Source: Gadus chalcogrammus (lineage: Eukaryota > Chordata > Actinopteri > Gadiformes > Gadidae). From it: DNA of 64,000 nt. Shown piece by piece: positions 1 through 11,289 of this stretch. The notes beneath the pieces are model-generated. The model was not told where the DNA came from. It made no database searches and saw nothing but the letters and a program-made list of their open reading frames with translations. The stretch's first letter is position 1, and each line of letters starts with the position of its first letter. Both the position numbers and the translations under genes were made by a program. The stretch covers positions 20,529,709-20,593,708 of the forward strand of contig NC_079413.1 of NCBI RefSeq assembly GCF_026213295.1, written 5' to 3'.

Positions 1-2152
1 ATGACATCATGCACGTGACGGACACGCGCTACCAGGGGAAGTACCAGTGGCGCTGCTGCCTGCTGGACCGCTGCACCGCCCAGCCGCTGCTGGCCGGGGC
101 CATGCCCAACTACAACAGGTAGGTCAGGGGTCAGGGGTCACTACAACAGGTAGGGTCAGGGGTCACACCCAACTACAACAGGTAGGTCAGGGGTCACTAC
201 AACAGGGAGGGTCAGGGGTCACACCGAACTACAACAGGTAGGTCAGGGGTCACTACAACAGGTAGGGTCACGGGTCACACCCAACTACAACAGGTAGGTC
301 AGGGGTCACTACAACAGGTAGGGTCAAGGGTCACACCCAACTACAACAGGTAGGTCAGGGGTCACTACAACAGGTAGGGTCAGGGGTCACTACAACAGGT
401 AGGTCAGGAAGCAGTGGTCACTACAACAGGTAGGGTCAGGGGCCACTACAACAGGTAGGGTCAGGGGTCACACCCAACTACAACAGGTAGGGTCAGGGGT
501 CACTACAACAGGTAGGGTCAGGGGTCACACCTAACTACAACAGGTAGGGTCAGGGGTCACACCCAACTACAACTGGTAGGGTCAGGGGTCACACCCAACT
601 ACAACAGGTAGGTCAGGGGTCACTACAACAGGTAGGGTCAGGGGTCACTACAACAGGTAGGGTCAGGGGTCACTACAACAGGTGGGTCAGGAAGCAGTGG
701 TCACTACAACAGGTAGGGTCAGGGGCCACTACAACAGGTAGGGTCAGGGGTCACACCCAACTACAACAGGTAGGGTCAGGGGTCACACCCAACTACAACA
801 GGTAGGGTCAGGGGTCACTACAACAGGTAGGGTCAGGGGTCACACCCAACTACAACAGGTAGGGTCAGGGGTCACACCCAACTACAACAGGTGGGGTCAC
901 ACCCAACTACAACAGGTAGGTCAGGGGTCACTACAACAGGTAGGGTCAGGGGTCACTACATCAGGTAGGGTCAGGGGTCACTACAACAGGTAGGGTCAGG
1001 GGTCACACCCAACTACAACAGGTAGGGTCAGGGGTCACACCCAACTACAACAGGTGGGGTCACACCCAACTACAACAGGTAGGTCAGGGGTCACTACAAC
1101 AGGTAGGGTCAGGGGTCACTACAACAGGTGGGGTCACTACAACAGGTAGGTCAGGGGTTACTACAACAGGTAGGGTCAGGGGTCACACCCAACTACAACA
1201 GGTAGGGTCAGGGGTCACTACGACAGGTAGGGTCAGGGGTCACACCCAACTACAACAGGTAGGGTCAGGGTTGTCGATACACTTGCCAGGTGTTATGATA
1301 TGTGACGCTTGTAACGGTCGATGCTCCGTTGTCCCTCTCAGGGCCCAGCAGCTGCTGCTGCTGCGACTCAGAACCATGGCCTCGGAGCAGAAGAACTTCA
1401 AGAAGAAGGTGGTACGTCTGCCCGCCTCGAGGCTACTGACACAAGCTCAGGGTCACCTCGGGATGGCTGGTAACCGGAGGTTACCAGCCATCCCGAGATG
1501 ACCCTGAGCAAGACGCCTCTACCTGACTGTTCCTGACGAGCTGGTTGTTGCCTTGGATGAAAGCATCAGCAAAATCCCCTTCATTTAAAAAAGTAGAATG
1601 TGTGTTCTCTGCTGCAGCTCTCCAGGAAGGTGGCCGCCCGGCGGGTGCGTCTGGTGAAGGCTGTGGCTCCGGGCGCCGGGGGCCCGTCCACCCAGGTCCT
1701 CTACACGCTGAGCCACCGTAAGATGATCAGTCGATACGCAGATGACCCTGATTCACGCACAATGTTATCATCACCGTTCAGCCTTCAGTCTGGGTTTCAT
1801 GTGTTGACCTTGTGCCAATGGGTGTGTGTTTGTGTGTGTGTTTTCCTGCGTGTGTGTGTCTATTTCTTGTGTGTGTGCGTATGCATGTCTATATGTGTGT
1901 CTGTTTACATGTGTGTGTGTGAGTCTGTGTATGTGTGTTTGTTTGTGTGTGTCTGTATCTGTGTGTGTGCGTGTGTGTCTATATATACGTGTGTGTGTGT
2001 GTGTCTAAATACGTGTATGTCTCTATATGTGCCTGTGTCTATATGTGTGTGTGTGTGTGTGTGTCTATATGCGTGTGTGTGTGTGTGTGTGTGTCTATAT
2101 GTGTGTGTGTGTGTGTGTCTATATGTGTGTGTGTGTGTGTTTTGTGTGTGTC

Positions 2153-2212
<60 letters not shown>

Positions 2213-4530
2213 TATACGTGTGTCTGTGTCTCTATGCCCCCCCCTCCCAGGCCAGGAGGAGCAGCTGATCCCCTACAGCCTGGTGCAGCCGGTGCAGGCG
2301 GGGGCGCGGCGGCCGGTTCTCTTCTCCCCCTCGCCGCTCTCCAGGGGGCTCATAGAGCAGCTGCTGCAGCCCGCCATGTCCCAGCTGCAGTTCAACACCT
2401 GCCCTCCAGGTGCGCTACAGACACACGCACGCACGCACACACAAACGCACACACACACACCCACACAACAATACACTGACAAATAGATACACAAACACCC
2501 ACCCACACACACACACATGATGTCATCTCTCAGTGTTATCTGTCAAGCACTTTTGAAGCTGTAGATTGCGAGATATTGCAACCAACAACAGAAACTATCT
2601 ATATTTGGTAGATTGAGAGCTCATTGTTATTTATTCCTTAATAGCTTTTTAATAGCTTTTCAAATGAATAAAAAATGTCCAACGGTTCCTCTCAAGCTTC
2701 TCAAACAGGGATTCATGGATGCCGTCTGTATACACTCCTTTCCCTTATGTGCTGCAGAACCCATCCCGGCCACCGAGAGGTGCCAGAAACACGTGTTTAT
2801 GCTGAACCCCTCGATTCCAGACGACTCTCTGGGCATCAGGCTGCAGTCCATACAAGACATCGTCAGCCAGGTGAACCAGCGCCGGGAACTGTACTTCATA
2901 GTTAAATTACCTCCAGGGTACCTGTACTTCAAAGTTAAAGTAGCTCCACTTCCAGGGTATCTGTACTTCAAAGTTAAAGTACCTCCAGGGTACTGGGGCC
3001 TCATGTACTAAGACTTGCGTGGATTTCATACTGAAACTTGGCGTACGCCAAAACCCAGAAACTGTCTTACGCACAAATAAATTCAGATGCATCAAAGTGT
3101 GCGAACGCATGGATCCAAGCACGTTTCTTTTGTACATCTCAATGAACGTGGAATTGAGCGCACATGCCGAGGTGCCAAACTCCTCCCTGTCCACGCCCTC
3201 ATTTGAATATGCAATTTCATTTAAATAGGCCTCTGGACCTGAGATTCACCTCTTAATCCGATCACCTGGCACCATGAACAGAGGCAAAAAACGAACGTTT
3301 TTGTGCGTACGCAACCTTAGTACATGAGGCCCCTGGTCCTTCAATCGTACCTCCACTTCCAGGGCATCTGTACTTCAGAGTAAAAGTCCCTCCAGAGTAC
3401 AAGTTCTTTAAAAGTAAAAGTATCTCCAGGGTATCTGTCTTAAGGGTACACTTTTCTTCTGGTTTCCACATCAGGATAAGATAAGATGTACTAGACAAAT
3501 AACAGCAAAGGGATTTCTTGATCTTTATTTCTTTACCCCCCTTTCCCCCTTTTGCCCCATCTCTCTTCTCTCAGGATAAGCACTGTCTGCTGGAGCTCAG
3601 CCTGGCAAATGTGCAGGGCCTGCTGAAGCAGGGAGTGTACCCAATCGTCATCCACATCCAGCCCAAGAACAAGAAGTACGGGAGACTGAAGTATGCATCG
3701 CTGCCTCAGTCGCCTCACGCCAACCCTGACTCTAACTCTGACCCTAAACAAATCAGAACACAATGTCATCGTTAATGAGACAAACTTAACTGTTTAGACA
3801 TTCTGTGCAAGTCAGACGATTTGAGGTTGAAACGGTGGAAGTTTAGTGTAGCGTTTAGGATCTTTGAAATGTTTGGTTTTTACCACAATGTCTGCAGTCG
3901 ACCTATAGCCAACTTTGAGCAAGATGTTTCTACCTTACCTGCTGTGAGTACCTTTTGATGACAGCATCTGCTCAAGGCTGTATCATAACTTAATTGTTGC
4001 TCATCGAGATTGGGGAGCTGATCCACCAAATGACTGCGACATCAACCACACCCCTTCCCTCCTAAGGCACCTGGTCATCAGCTTCTCGCTTCAGCTAAAC
4101 GGGTTATTAGAGCTCATTATCACAACGCTACTGAACTGGAATGAGCCTAAAAAACAATCTTACAGGGTATTTACTCTAAACCAATCTTTTGCGGACAGAT
4201 TGTATTGGTTAGGGATGTTTGAGAGAAGCCAGGAGAGACGGTTAAGATGGATTGATCACACCGATTGGTTTTGTCTTTCGACCCATCTTAAGTTAACCAA
4301 TCTTCACCTGGCACTCCTACAGGAAGTGGTTTCCCCAGTGCGGAGAGGAGAAGTTGATTGAGGATCTGTGTCGGAGGGAGGAACTGCAGCTGGAGACTCT
4401 TCCACTGTTCCACCACACGCTGGAGCCCAGCCGCTGGAGCAGCACGGACGACCTGCTGTCTGCCATCCGCAGTGCCATCGACAGCCAACAGAGGGCGGTA
4501 GCCTGGGTGGAATTTGAGAGACTGCAGTAA
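1..4530 (+). CDS. card10: CARD-MAGUK scaffold, C-terminal half (copy A), probably CARD10/CARMA3
   Basis: CARD-MAGUK (CARMA) proteins are cytosolic scaffolds that join BCL10 and MALT1 to activate NF-kB. Only the C-terminal part is here. Exons read in one phase: 1-118, 1342-1411, 1618-1717, 2251-2409, 2758-2870, 3575-3690 and 4323-4530. Every junction is GT-AG. Visible motifs are the SH3-region [17 protein letters not shown], the linker [44 protein letters not shown] and the guanylate-kinase-like end [15 protein letters not shown], with TAA at 4528-4530. CARD, coiled-coil and PDZ parts lie upstream of the window. I choose card10 over card14 or card11 because a tnrc6b-type gene lies downstream; the MAGUK sequence alone leaves the paralogue open. 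No frame lesion is visible, so this is probably the working gene. Confidence 0.8.
119..1268 (+). repeat. Intronic minisatellite carrying a repeated splice donor
   Basis: More than 30 imperfect units of 25-32 bp fill the intron right after the exon ending at 118. The units are of two kinds, built on GGGTCACTACAACAGGTAGG and CACACCCAACTACAACAG. The second reproduces the last bases of the exon (codons for PNYNR) plus the donor GTAGGT, so the array began as a duplication of the exon-intron boundary. Confidence 0.95.
1445..1509. repeat. Near-perfect 30-bp inverted repeat (hairpin) in card10 intron
   Basis: Arms 1445-1474 and 1480-1509 pair almost perfectly around a 5-base loop. The matching place in copy B (49153-49214) pairs poorly, because its left arm has the different sequence CAGGAGGTAGAGGGGGATGG, which is also found in the third exon copy near 38760. 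Confidence 0.85.
1815..2240. repeat. (TG)n-rich microsatellite in card10 copy A intron
   Basis: Long TG tracts broken by TCTATA and CGTG steps run almost to the acceptor of the exon at 2251. Long open frames of Cys-Val repeats here are artefacts of the repeat. A CA-rich tract follows the same exon at 2416-2516. Confidence 0.95.
2880..3470. repeat. Tandem TACCTCCAGGGTA/ACTTCAAAGTTAAAGTA repeats in intron
   Basis: Units of about 30-40 bp alternating CCTCCAGGGTAC with TGTACTTCAAAGTTAAAG occur at 2908-3000 and 3340-3440, separated by other intron DNA. Copy B has the same repeats at 53790-54010. No gene is seen here. Confidence 0.7.
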
Positions 4531-4656
4531 CCGTAGCCGGCCGCCATACGCAGTGCCATCCAGGACCAGCAGAGGGCTGTGGCGCGGGTGGAAGTACCGT
4601 CCTTAGCCAGTAGAGGGCACTGGGATTGGTGGAACCGGACAGACTTCAGTAACTGC
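4461..4656 (+). repeat. Triplicated end of the card10 last exon
   Basis: The end of the coding exon (CAGAGGGCGGTAGCCTGGG to the TAA at 4530) is followed by a second copy at 4540-4600 that could encode AIRSAI-DQQRAVARVE. A third, more decayed copy at 4606-4653 (CAGTAGAGGGCACTGGGATT) also ends in CAGTAA. Copy B shows the same array at 58712-58907. Confidence 0.75.
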
Positions 4657-5727
4657 AAGGCAGGTTATTGACCAGTAGGCGACACATGCATCTCGCCCAC
4701 AAAAAAGGAAATGTGGCATTTCATAGGATTTTAAACCACTGCAGTCTTTTTTAATCAAACGACTGCAAAACCTTTGTCAGTAGATAGATTATCGGATGCG
4801 TTATTGTCCTATTGCGGTTGCTATATATGTAAATTCATTCATTTAAATTAATAGGGCTATTGGTACAACAGTAGCAATACTTGGTACTGTTGTGTTCTGG
4901 TGCTGACAGCGGCTGGCACAGTCCACCAGAACAGACGTTCTCACAGAGCCTTTCACTCACTCAGCGTGGCAGCGTCTTTAGAGGGCCATGTGGGTAGATT
5001 ACCAGGCTGTATACCTCAAAGATTCACTCGGGTGTTATTCTCCTACAATCCAGAACCGGCCAAGGAAATAACTCTTCGGATCTGTATTTTTTTTAATCTG
5101 TTGACCAGGTTAAAGTTCAAATAGTTTCACTTTGTGTTTGTACAAATGCACAACCTTAAAACTTTGTTTTTTCTATTTTATTGTCCGTTGCCTTTCTTGA
5201 CAGATGTGCAGGGGCCTCATTGTATGTGATTAACGGACATTAACCGATTTCAGTTTCTGAATACCTTTTTAACAGCAACCCATTAAAGTGTAGTTGAGAA
5301 GAGTGTCACAGAATCCAAATTACAACCAATAAACCAACCATTCAGGTGGTTGACATAGGGCCTGTAAACGGCCAATGCTGATTTTATGTTTTAACATAGC
5401 ATTTAGTGTTAGGGTTACTCTTACCTCTTATTGCATAACATGCTACCTAAATGTTTTATATAGCATGCGTCCTGTGGTCATAACACAGCATGCATTGCAT
5501 GTGTTGAATACAAGTTACAACCATTATTATGAATTCTAATTATTCTAAGAGTCATTATGAATCAAATAACAATGAGCATGCATATATGTATGCATTTTAA
5601 AGATAATATTTCAACATGAGTATATAAAATGTAATTTACCTTTCAACGAATTGTAGGAAGCGCTATGCATGACGTCATGTCACTGGCGGCCTCCCCCCCT
5701 CGGCTCTCTCCCTCCCCTACCCCCTCC
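4531..5727. other. card10 3' flank and partial duplicate of tnrc6b upstream DNA
   Basis: There is no gene. The segment matches 58782-60115 closely. It holds the likely card10 3' UTR (AATAAA near 5328) and, at 5640-5727, a CT-rich stretch that in the other copy sits just upstream of tnrc6b. The match stops at CCCCTCCAAGC, where a transposon end begins. Confidence 0.7.
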
Positions 5728-6605
5728 AAGCTGGGACTCTCTAAATCGACGCCACTTCGCCCGGGGCGGGACTTTACGTCCTACGTCACTCGCTATGGGT
5801 GTGCATGTGTGCGGGTAGCCGTTTGTCTCAGGGATCTGTGCACGAACTCCCTTGCACTACAGGATTACGAGCATCAGTGTCGTTCGCGATGGAGGGTGGC
5901 GGGTGACATTCCTACAGTCTGTGATGATAGGCTATATTTCTACAAAGGACTTACTATTACTAGCGATTAACATGACGAAACAACACAAACTAAGCTAACA
6001 TTAGACTATAGCCATACCAGATAACGCCATACCAGCTAACCCTAACTACTTATATTAAACTCTGAACCATTTTGCAACGGGCAACTGTTTGTTGGTGTGT
6101 CTAACACAATATTTCTTACAATAACACAAAGTCCAAAGTTTTGATGACTCCAGTAGGAAACTTAAAATACCTAGAGAAATGCGTGAGTGCTCACAAAACA
6201 TCAACAAGTCAGCAGTGTGGTACAGGGTGGTCATTTCTGATATACAGTACAAAAGCTGAAACTATTAGCCAGGAGTGGGAAAGATGCAGACGCAGACGTG
6301 GGAAGCAATAATGCCGCGTTTCCACTGCAGGGTGCGGAACGGATCGGATCGCAAAGGTGCGGATCGGGTCGCGTTTCCACCGCCAAAAGTGGGCATGACC
6401 CGGACTTTGCCGTACCCGTTCTGGCCTCGTTCTCGGGACTCCTCCGTTGGGGTACCGAAAACGAGACGAGACGCCTGAAAGGGTCCCGGGAAATTCTAGC
6501 TACACACCCCCTCCGTTGATTGGTCGACAGAATCATCACTTCCGGGTGACGCTGGGATACAAACAAACAAACAGTAGCCTCGAAGTATTATTCTTTACAA
6601 TTAAC

Positions 6606-6938
6606 ATGTTGCGTAAAACGCTTGCTTGGGCGAACAAGGAGGTGGAGACGTTCGTCTGCATTCTTGGGGAGGAAGACGTTGTTTACGATGTTTACGTAGC
6701 TGCCGCGGCGATCGACATCCGGCCTACCACCAAGGGTACTGTCGGCAGTGGAAACGCAACCTCGGAACTGAGCTGGGCCCCGTTTCCCGATATCGATGGA
6801 TCTTCGCTTGTAAGATCATTCTCCCGATGGATCTTTCGAACCATCGATAATTTCTTTGTTGCGTTTCCCGAAACTCCTCTTAACGTGAACGCGCATTCGC
6901 TGCACTCACGACGTCGTAGGATTGTAACTGTCTACTGA
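6606..6938 (+). pseudogene. Myb/SANT-like DNA-binding remnant of a Harbinger element
   Basis: The frame begins MLRKTLAWANKEVETFVCIL. The W..KEVE.F..ILGE pattern is typical of the Myb/SANT (trihelix-like) protein that PIF/Harbinger elements encode beside their transposase. Similarity fades after about 35 residues and the remaining tail is unrecognisable. Its position just upstream of a Harbinger transposase supports the call. I infer a decayed or first-exon fragment. Confidence 0.5.
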
Positions 6939-7258
6939 CACGGTGCTGAAATGGGCTCCGTAGGAGGGGGAGACGCAGGAATGTCGCAGGAAAATTGTGT
7001 TAAAAAGGGTTAAAATATCTCCCCATCAAGGACAACAGCAGAGTAGCCTACGAAAAAAATAGACTGCAATTATATGAATGCTAAAGACATTAAAACACAA
7101 TTGATTAGGCTTAAGCCGACATATATCAGTCCTAATCCTGAATGCACTGTGCGTTTCACGGCATTTTCCCCCCTGAAATAATTCCATATGACAAAAAATT
7201 AAAAATAGCTTGTGTGACAACTACATTTATCTTAATGGGCTGATTTCTGAAACATGCT

Positions 7259-8010
7259 TTGCGCAGCAAAGAGAGCCGACTTAATCTGATTCCGCATAAA
7301 GTTTCCTTGATTGATCATTTGATGTGTGCTAGCGCTCCGTGCGCAAGAGGGAGAGGAAGAGAGAGAGAGAGAGAGAGGCCGAGGCGTCCCCGGAGTCGCC
7401 TTGTTGCGATCAATGGCCGAATCCGGGACAACTTTGACCCCCTCGAGGTCTACACTGACGCGGCAGTCATACAGCGCTACAGGATGGCCAGGGAGGCCAT
7501 TAGACAGCTGCTTGGGGCGATCAGGCAAGACCTCAGACGTGCTACAAGGAGGAGCTTTGCGCTCACACCGCAAGTGCAGCTCTTGGCCGCCCTTCGATTC
7601 TACGCCACAGGGAGCTTCCTGCAGGTGGTAGGAGATGGCCAGGGCCTGTGCAAGGCGTCAGTGTGCAGATCGGTCCAGGCAGTGACATACAGCCTCCTTC
7701 GTCTCGTACCGCGACACGTCCGTTTCCACAGCAGAGACGAGATTTGCGACCCAAGAGAACATTTTTCGGTCGTTCCGCATCCCACAAGTGGCCGGAGTCG
7801 TGGATGGAACTTTGATTCCAATTCTCACGCCCCACGTTGATGGCCACGTCTACATCTGTCGGAAGGGATATGCCGCTGTCAACTGCCAGGTGGTGTGCGA
7901 CCATCAGGGCATCATCCTGGATGTCGTAGCGAGATGGCCTGGAAGCACTCACGACTCCTTCGTGTTCCGCGAGTCCTCCATCGGACATATCCCAGCCTTT
8001 TGCCTGCTCC
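7259..8010 (+). pseudogene. PIF/Harbinger (HARBI1-like) transposase, frameshifted and 3'-truncated
   Basis: Harbinger transposases are DDE nucleases. The first half, from about 7400, reads YRMAREAIRQLLGAI, LTPQVQLLAALRFYATGSF and GLCKASVCRSVQAV, as in HARBI1. Near 7745 the frame changes; the continuation reads PQVAGVVDGTLIPI, with the first catalytic Asp in VVDG, and then ARWPGSTHDSFVFR with the second Asp region. The sequence runs into T-rich repeats after 8010, so the last catalytic Glu and the C-terminus are missing. It is inactive. Confidence 0.8.
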
Positions 8011-8019
8011 TTTTGCCGT

Positions 8020-8110
8020 TAATTTTTTTTTCATTTCTTTCATTCATTTTTTTTTTTTTTCATTTCTTTCATTCATTTTTTTTTTCTTTCATTTCTTTCA
8101 TTCATTATTT
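8020..8110. repeat. TTTCATTTCTTTCATTCA low-complexity array
   Basis: This T-rich array of TTTCATTTCTTTCATTCATT units sits exactly where the Harbinger transposase breaks off. Confidence 0.85.
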
Positions 8111-9000
8111 TGTTTAATTTTTAATTTTTGGGGTTATTTTAGGCTATGTTCTATGAGTAGCCTATGTCACAGTCTGCACAAATCCCCCCACTTTCTCTCA
8201 CATATTCTGAGTGCCCTGCCTGCTCAAACATTTTCTGGACTGTCCCGTTTTATTTTGGCCATTTTAACATCTTTATTAATAAATTAATTAATAATCTTTA
8301 TTAATCACCAAACTAAGAACATAAAGGCGCAATGCGTTTTAATAAAACGCATCCAATACACGGAATGTCCGATGGTGACGCCACTGAGGCTATAGTAGGC
8401 TGACGATGCTCTTAGCGTCCTACGAGTAGGCCTACCTACGAGTACTCCTGGAGTACTCGTTAGCTCCGAGCGTTTTCAAGACGTTCGTTACCAACGATGC
8501 TTTCGGGAAACGCGGTGAAAACTCTACGATGCCCTTTCGACGCACTTCACAATCCACTTAGGCTAAAGATGCTTTCGGGAAACGGGGCCCTGGGCTATAC
8601 CGCCCCCTCCCTACCGCACCTTTGCGATCCGATCCGTTCCGCACCCTGCAGTGGAAACGCGGCATTATTGCTTCCCACGTCTGCGTCTGCATCTTTCCCA
8701 CTCCTGGCTAATAGTTTCAGCTTTTGTAATGTATATCAGAAATGACCACCCTGTACCACACTGCTGACTTGTTGATGTTTTGTGAGCACTCACGCATTTC
8801 TCTAGGTATCTTAAGTTTCCTATTGGAGTCATCAAAACTTTGGACTTTGTGTTATTGTAAGAAATATTGTGTTGCAAAAACACTTTGTGTCTTACCCTTA
8901 CCGTTACCCTAACCTTAACCCCAGTAACATTTCTTCATCCTAAATTACAAGTTACGCTAAATGGCATGCAAACATCCAGTCCAATATGAAAGAAAAAAGC

Positions 9001-9075
9001 TAGCTTCATTAAGGAGTCGAACCCCTTATCCCCGCGTTAATGAGTTGTTCTCTGACCACTAACCCATCAGGTCTT
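9001..9075 (-). repeat. tRNA-like (SINE-type) sequence
   Basis: The minus strand contains TGGGTTAGTGGTCAGAGAA, resembling a tRNA A box, and GGTTCGACTCC, resembling a B box, at tRNA-like spacing. The T stem pairs imperfectly, so this is more likely a tRNA-derived repeat or pseudogene than a working tRNA. Confidence 0.45.
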
Positions 9076-9212
9076 AGTACATGTGATTCAAGAGTTAACC
9101 ACTTGACAATCTTTAAACTTCGGTTGCCTAGAAATTGTAAAGACAGTGATGTGTGTACATTGTGCAAGCATCCGTCACTCGCGATGTGTGTGCAGTCCAA
9201 AATGAAAGAAAA

Positions 9213-9262
9213 AACCATGCATCACTAGGGAATCGAACCCCCAATCATCAGTCTTTAAACGT
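9213..9262 (-). repeat. Second tRNA-like B-box sequence
   Basis: On the minus strand, GGGGGTTCGATTCCCTAGTG matches a tRNA T arm and B box. It lies about 200 bp from the similar sequence at 9001-9075, with related DNA between. No complete cloverleaf is visible. Confidence 0.35.
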
Positions 9263-9418
9263 TGGTCGTTGGTAACTGTAAAAAAAGAGATCGCATTTTC
9301 TTTAACTGCTAACTTACAAACGGGTTTATGCGTTCACTGAACAAAGATTATGGAAATAAAAGACCACTTTTCCATCAGAAAAATCAGAACCGTTATTACC
9401 AACCCATAGACACTAACG

Positions 9419-9746
9419 CCTCGTTTCCACATACGTACATTCTCGTATGCGATCCAACCGTCTCCGACCGAAAGTCCATTCATTCCTATGTGATTCTCCG
9501 TAATGTCCGTTTTTCCTCCGAGACTCCTCCCCTCCGTAAAATTTCTGTCCGGTATGTCCGTAATACACGTTCAAAAAATTTAACTTTCGCCGTCGTTTTT
9601 TACGGAGATACCGTATGAAAGTTTTTATGTTTTTCACAAAACATGTAAGTACCTGGCAGGCCAGTCCGTACGTAAAACACTAGCGCCCCCTTCCGTAAAT
9701 TTACGGAAGCACGGATACGAAAAACATACGTATGTGGAAACGAGGT
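9419..9746. mobile_element. Small inverted-repeat element (MITE)
   Basis: CCTCGTTTCCACATACGTA at 9419 is matched by TACGTATGTGGAAACGAGG ending at 9746. The 328-bp interior has no coding capacity. Superfamily unknown; the termini resemble hAT-type fish MITEs. Confidence 0.6.
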
Positions 9747-9890
9747 GTAAAAGCCAAACCTTTCTCACATGCACACCCATCGCGAGTGACGGCTACGCGC
9801 ACACATGCACACCCATAGCGAGTGACGTAGGACGTAAAGTCCCGCCCAGGGCGAAGTGACGTTGATTTAGAGAGTCCCGCCTACTTTTAT

Positions 9891-10940
9891 CCCCTCGACA
9901 AACAATGATTGGCGAACGAGCCGGAGAGGGTGTGGTAAAACAGAAGCCTGTGTCTAAGTAGCAGTCTTGCCTCATACCACTACACAGGGTTAGAGTCAAA
10001 GTATATATATTAGATGGAAATAAAATAAGTACAAACAAAATAATTGAAAAGGAATTCCAAGGAAAAGGAATTCCAATCAACACAGTTGATTGGAATTTGC
10101 CTTAGTGCCAACCAGGGTTAGGTTTATCATTCAAACCAGTAAAAAGATAAAAAGATCTTGTTCTATTTCAACTACCCATAAAGTGTTTGTGCAGTCCATT
10201 AAGTACAGAGTGCACTTAGTACAGGTTTACTGTAGTGCCTGAGCATGGAGGAGCCTAATAGCCTAAGGAACTAAATAACTAGATCTGGCCAACCATAAGC
10301 AAAGAGGATTTGTATTAATAATAATACATCTTATTGGTGTTGCACTTTTCAAGGTACTCATAGACCTATTTTAAAAACATGCTGATCCCATGATTTGGAT
10401 TATACGTGGAAGAAAAGTAGAATAACCACTTTATATTTAATCATCAAAAGGTTAGGAAGGACATTTGTTTTGTTCAAGTTACTGGTGTCTGTTGTGTAAA
10501 GAATATAGCAGAGCTATATGTATGTTGTTGCACGGACCCGTTTAGGGGGGAGACAGATGACTTCCGGTTCAGGAGTAAACACGTTGTTTGCAGCTCCGTC
10601 TCTGCTGCGTTTTAATATCCATCCGTCTCGGAGGTCCGAGGACGTTGCCTAGCGACACGCACAAACACGCCCCTTTTCCTCGGATGGCGAACTCGCCATC
10701 TCGGTTGAACTCGGTGGTGACCGAGCAAAATTCCGAGACAGAATTCAAGATGGCTGCGCCCATTGTGACTTGAAGTATGAACTGTTTTCATTGTGCTTGG
10801 ACCACTTTGGTGGTTTAAATGGTAATTTCAATCACTCGTATTACTGCAATACCTTACTGCGTCCGTATCTCTGCCTATGTACACAAATATATTGTATTTG
10901 TGTACAGCACTTTGGTCAACTACTGTTGTTTTAAATGTAC
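9891..10940. other. No gene recognised
   Basis: Nothing codes convincingly here. Positions 10425-10487 repeat part of the plaat-flanking block seen at 14403-14470 and 39005-39070. A (TTGAC)n microsatellite lies at 10953-10979. Confidence 0.5.
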
Positions 10941-11289
10941 TATATAAATAAACTTGACTTGACTTGACTTGACTTGACTATGGCCTATAGCCTACTTATT
11001 TTGGAGCGCCTGGTCCTCTGCCAATGCTACCGCGACAACAGCTTTCCGGGTGGCGTCCATGTTTTCCTCCAACGACGGAGCGAAATAATAAAACGCTGTG
11101 TGTGGGCGTGGCGTCAGATCCGAGATCCGAGTCGGTTCGCAGAGAATACTCGAACGCAGCATAACGTAACATGGTGTCAGAAGTGGGATCGTAGAACGAC
11201 AATAACACGGAATGCGATCAGAAAAGGAAAGGAAATGCGGGAAAAGAAAAAAATAAACAAGATGCAAGACCGACAGCAGCAGCAGAGTT

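Larger units (their letters stand above)
6103..8875. repeat. Inverted repeat of about 260 bp flanking the Harbinger coding remnants
   Basis: Left arm 6103-6370 and right arm 8618-8875 are reverse complements. Both include GCCGCGTTTCCACTGCAG, a teleost transposon-terminus style sequence, and GTGGTACAGGGTGGTCATTT. The arms enclose the Myb/SANT-like and transposase remnants. Confidence 0.75.
5731..9890. mobile_element. Block bounded by long inverted repeats, containing a Harbinger remnant
   Basis: Positions 5731-5820 (GGGACTCTCTAAATCGACG...) are inverted-repeated at about 9800-9890, giving a 4.2-kb unit with roughly 90-bp terminal repeats. Inside are a second inverted repeat (6103-6370 against 8618-8875), a Myb/SANT-like reading frame, a broken Harbinger transposase, tRNA-like sequences and a small MITE. 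No autonomous transposase for the outer repeats is evident. Whether it is one element or several nested ones is unresolved. Confidence 0.65.

Noticed and set aside
1600..2486. Long open frames rich in Cys-Val in the card10 intron
   Set aside because: Translations of (TG)n repeats; they use non-ATG starts and merely run into the real exon at 2251.
1..4530. Assignment to CARD14 rather than CARD10
   Set aside because: Considered because CARD14 and a TNRC6 gene also share a human chromosome (17q25), but the downstream gene reads as TNRC6B ([20 protein letters not shown]), favouring the 22q13 pair CARD10-TNRC6B. The MAGUK part alone does not decide it.
7563..7988. Minus-strand 141-residue frame
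   Set aside because: Antisense of the Harbinger transposase, which has conserved motifs on the plus strand.
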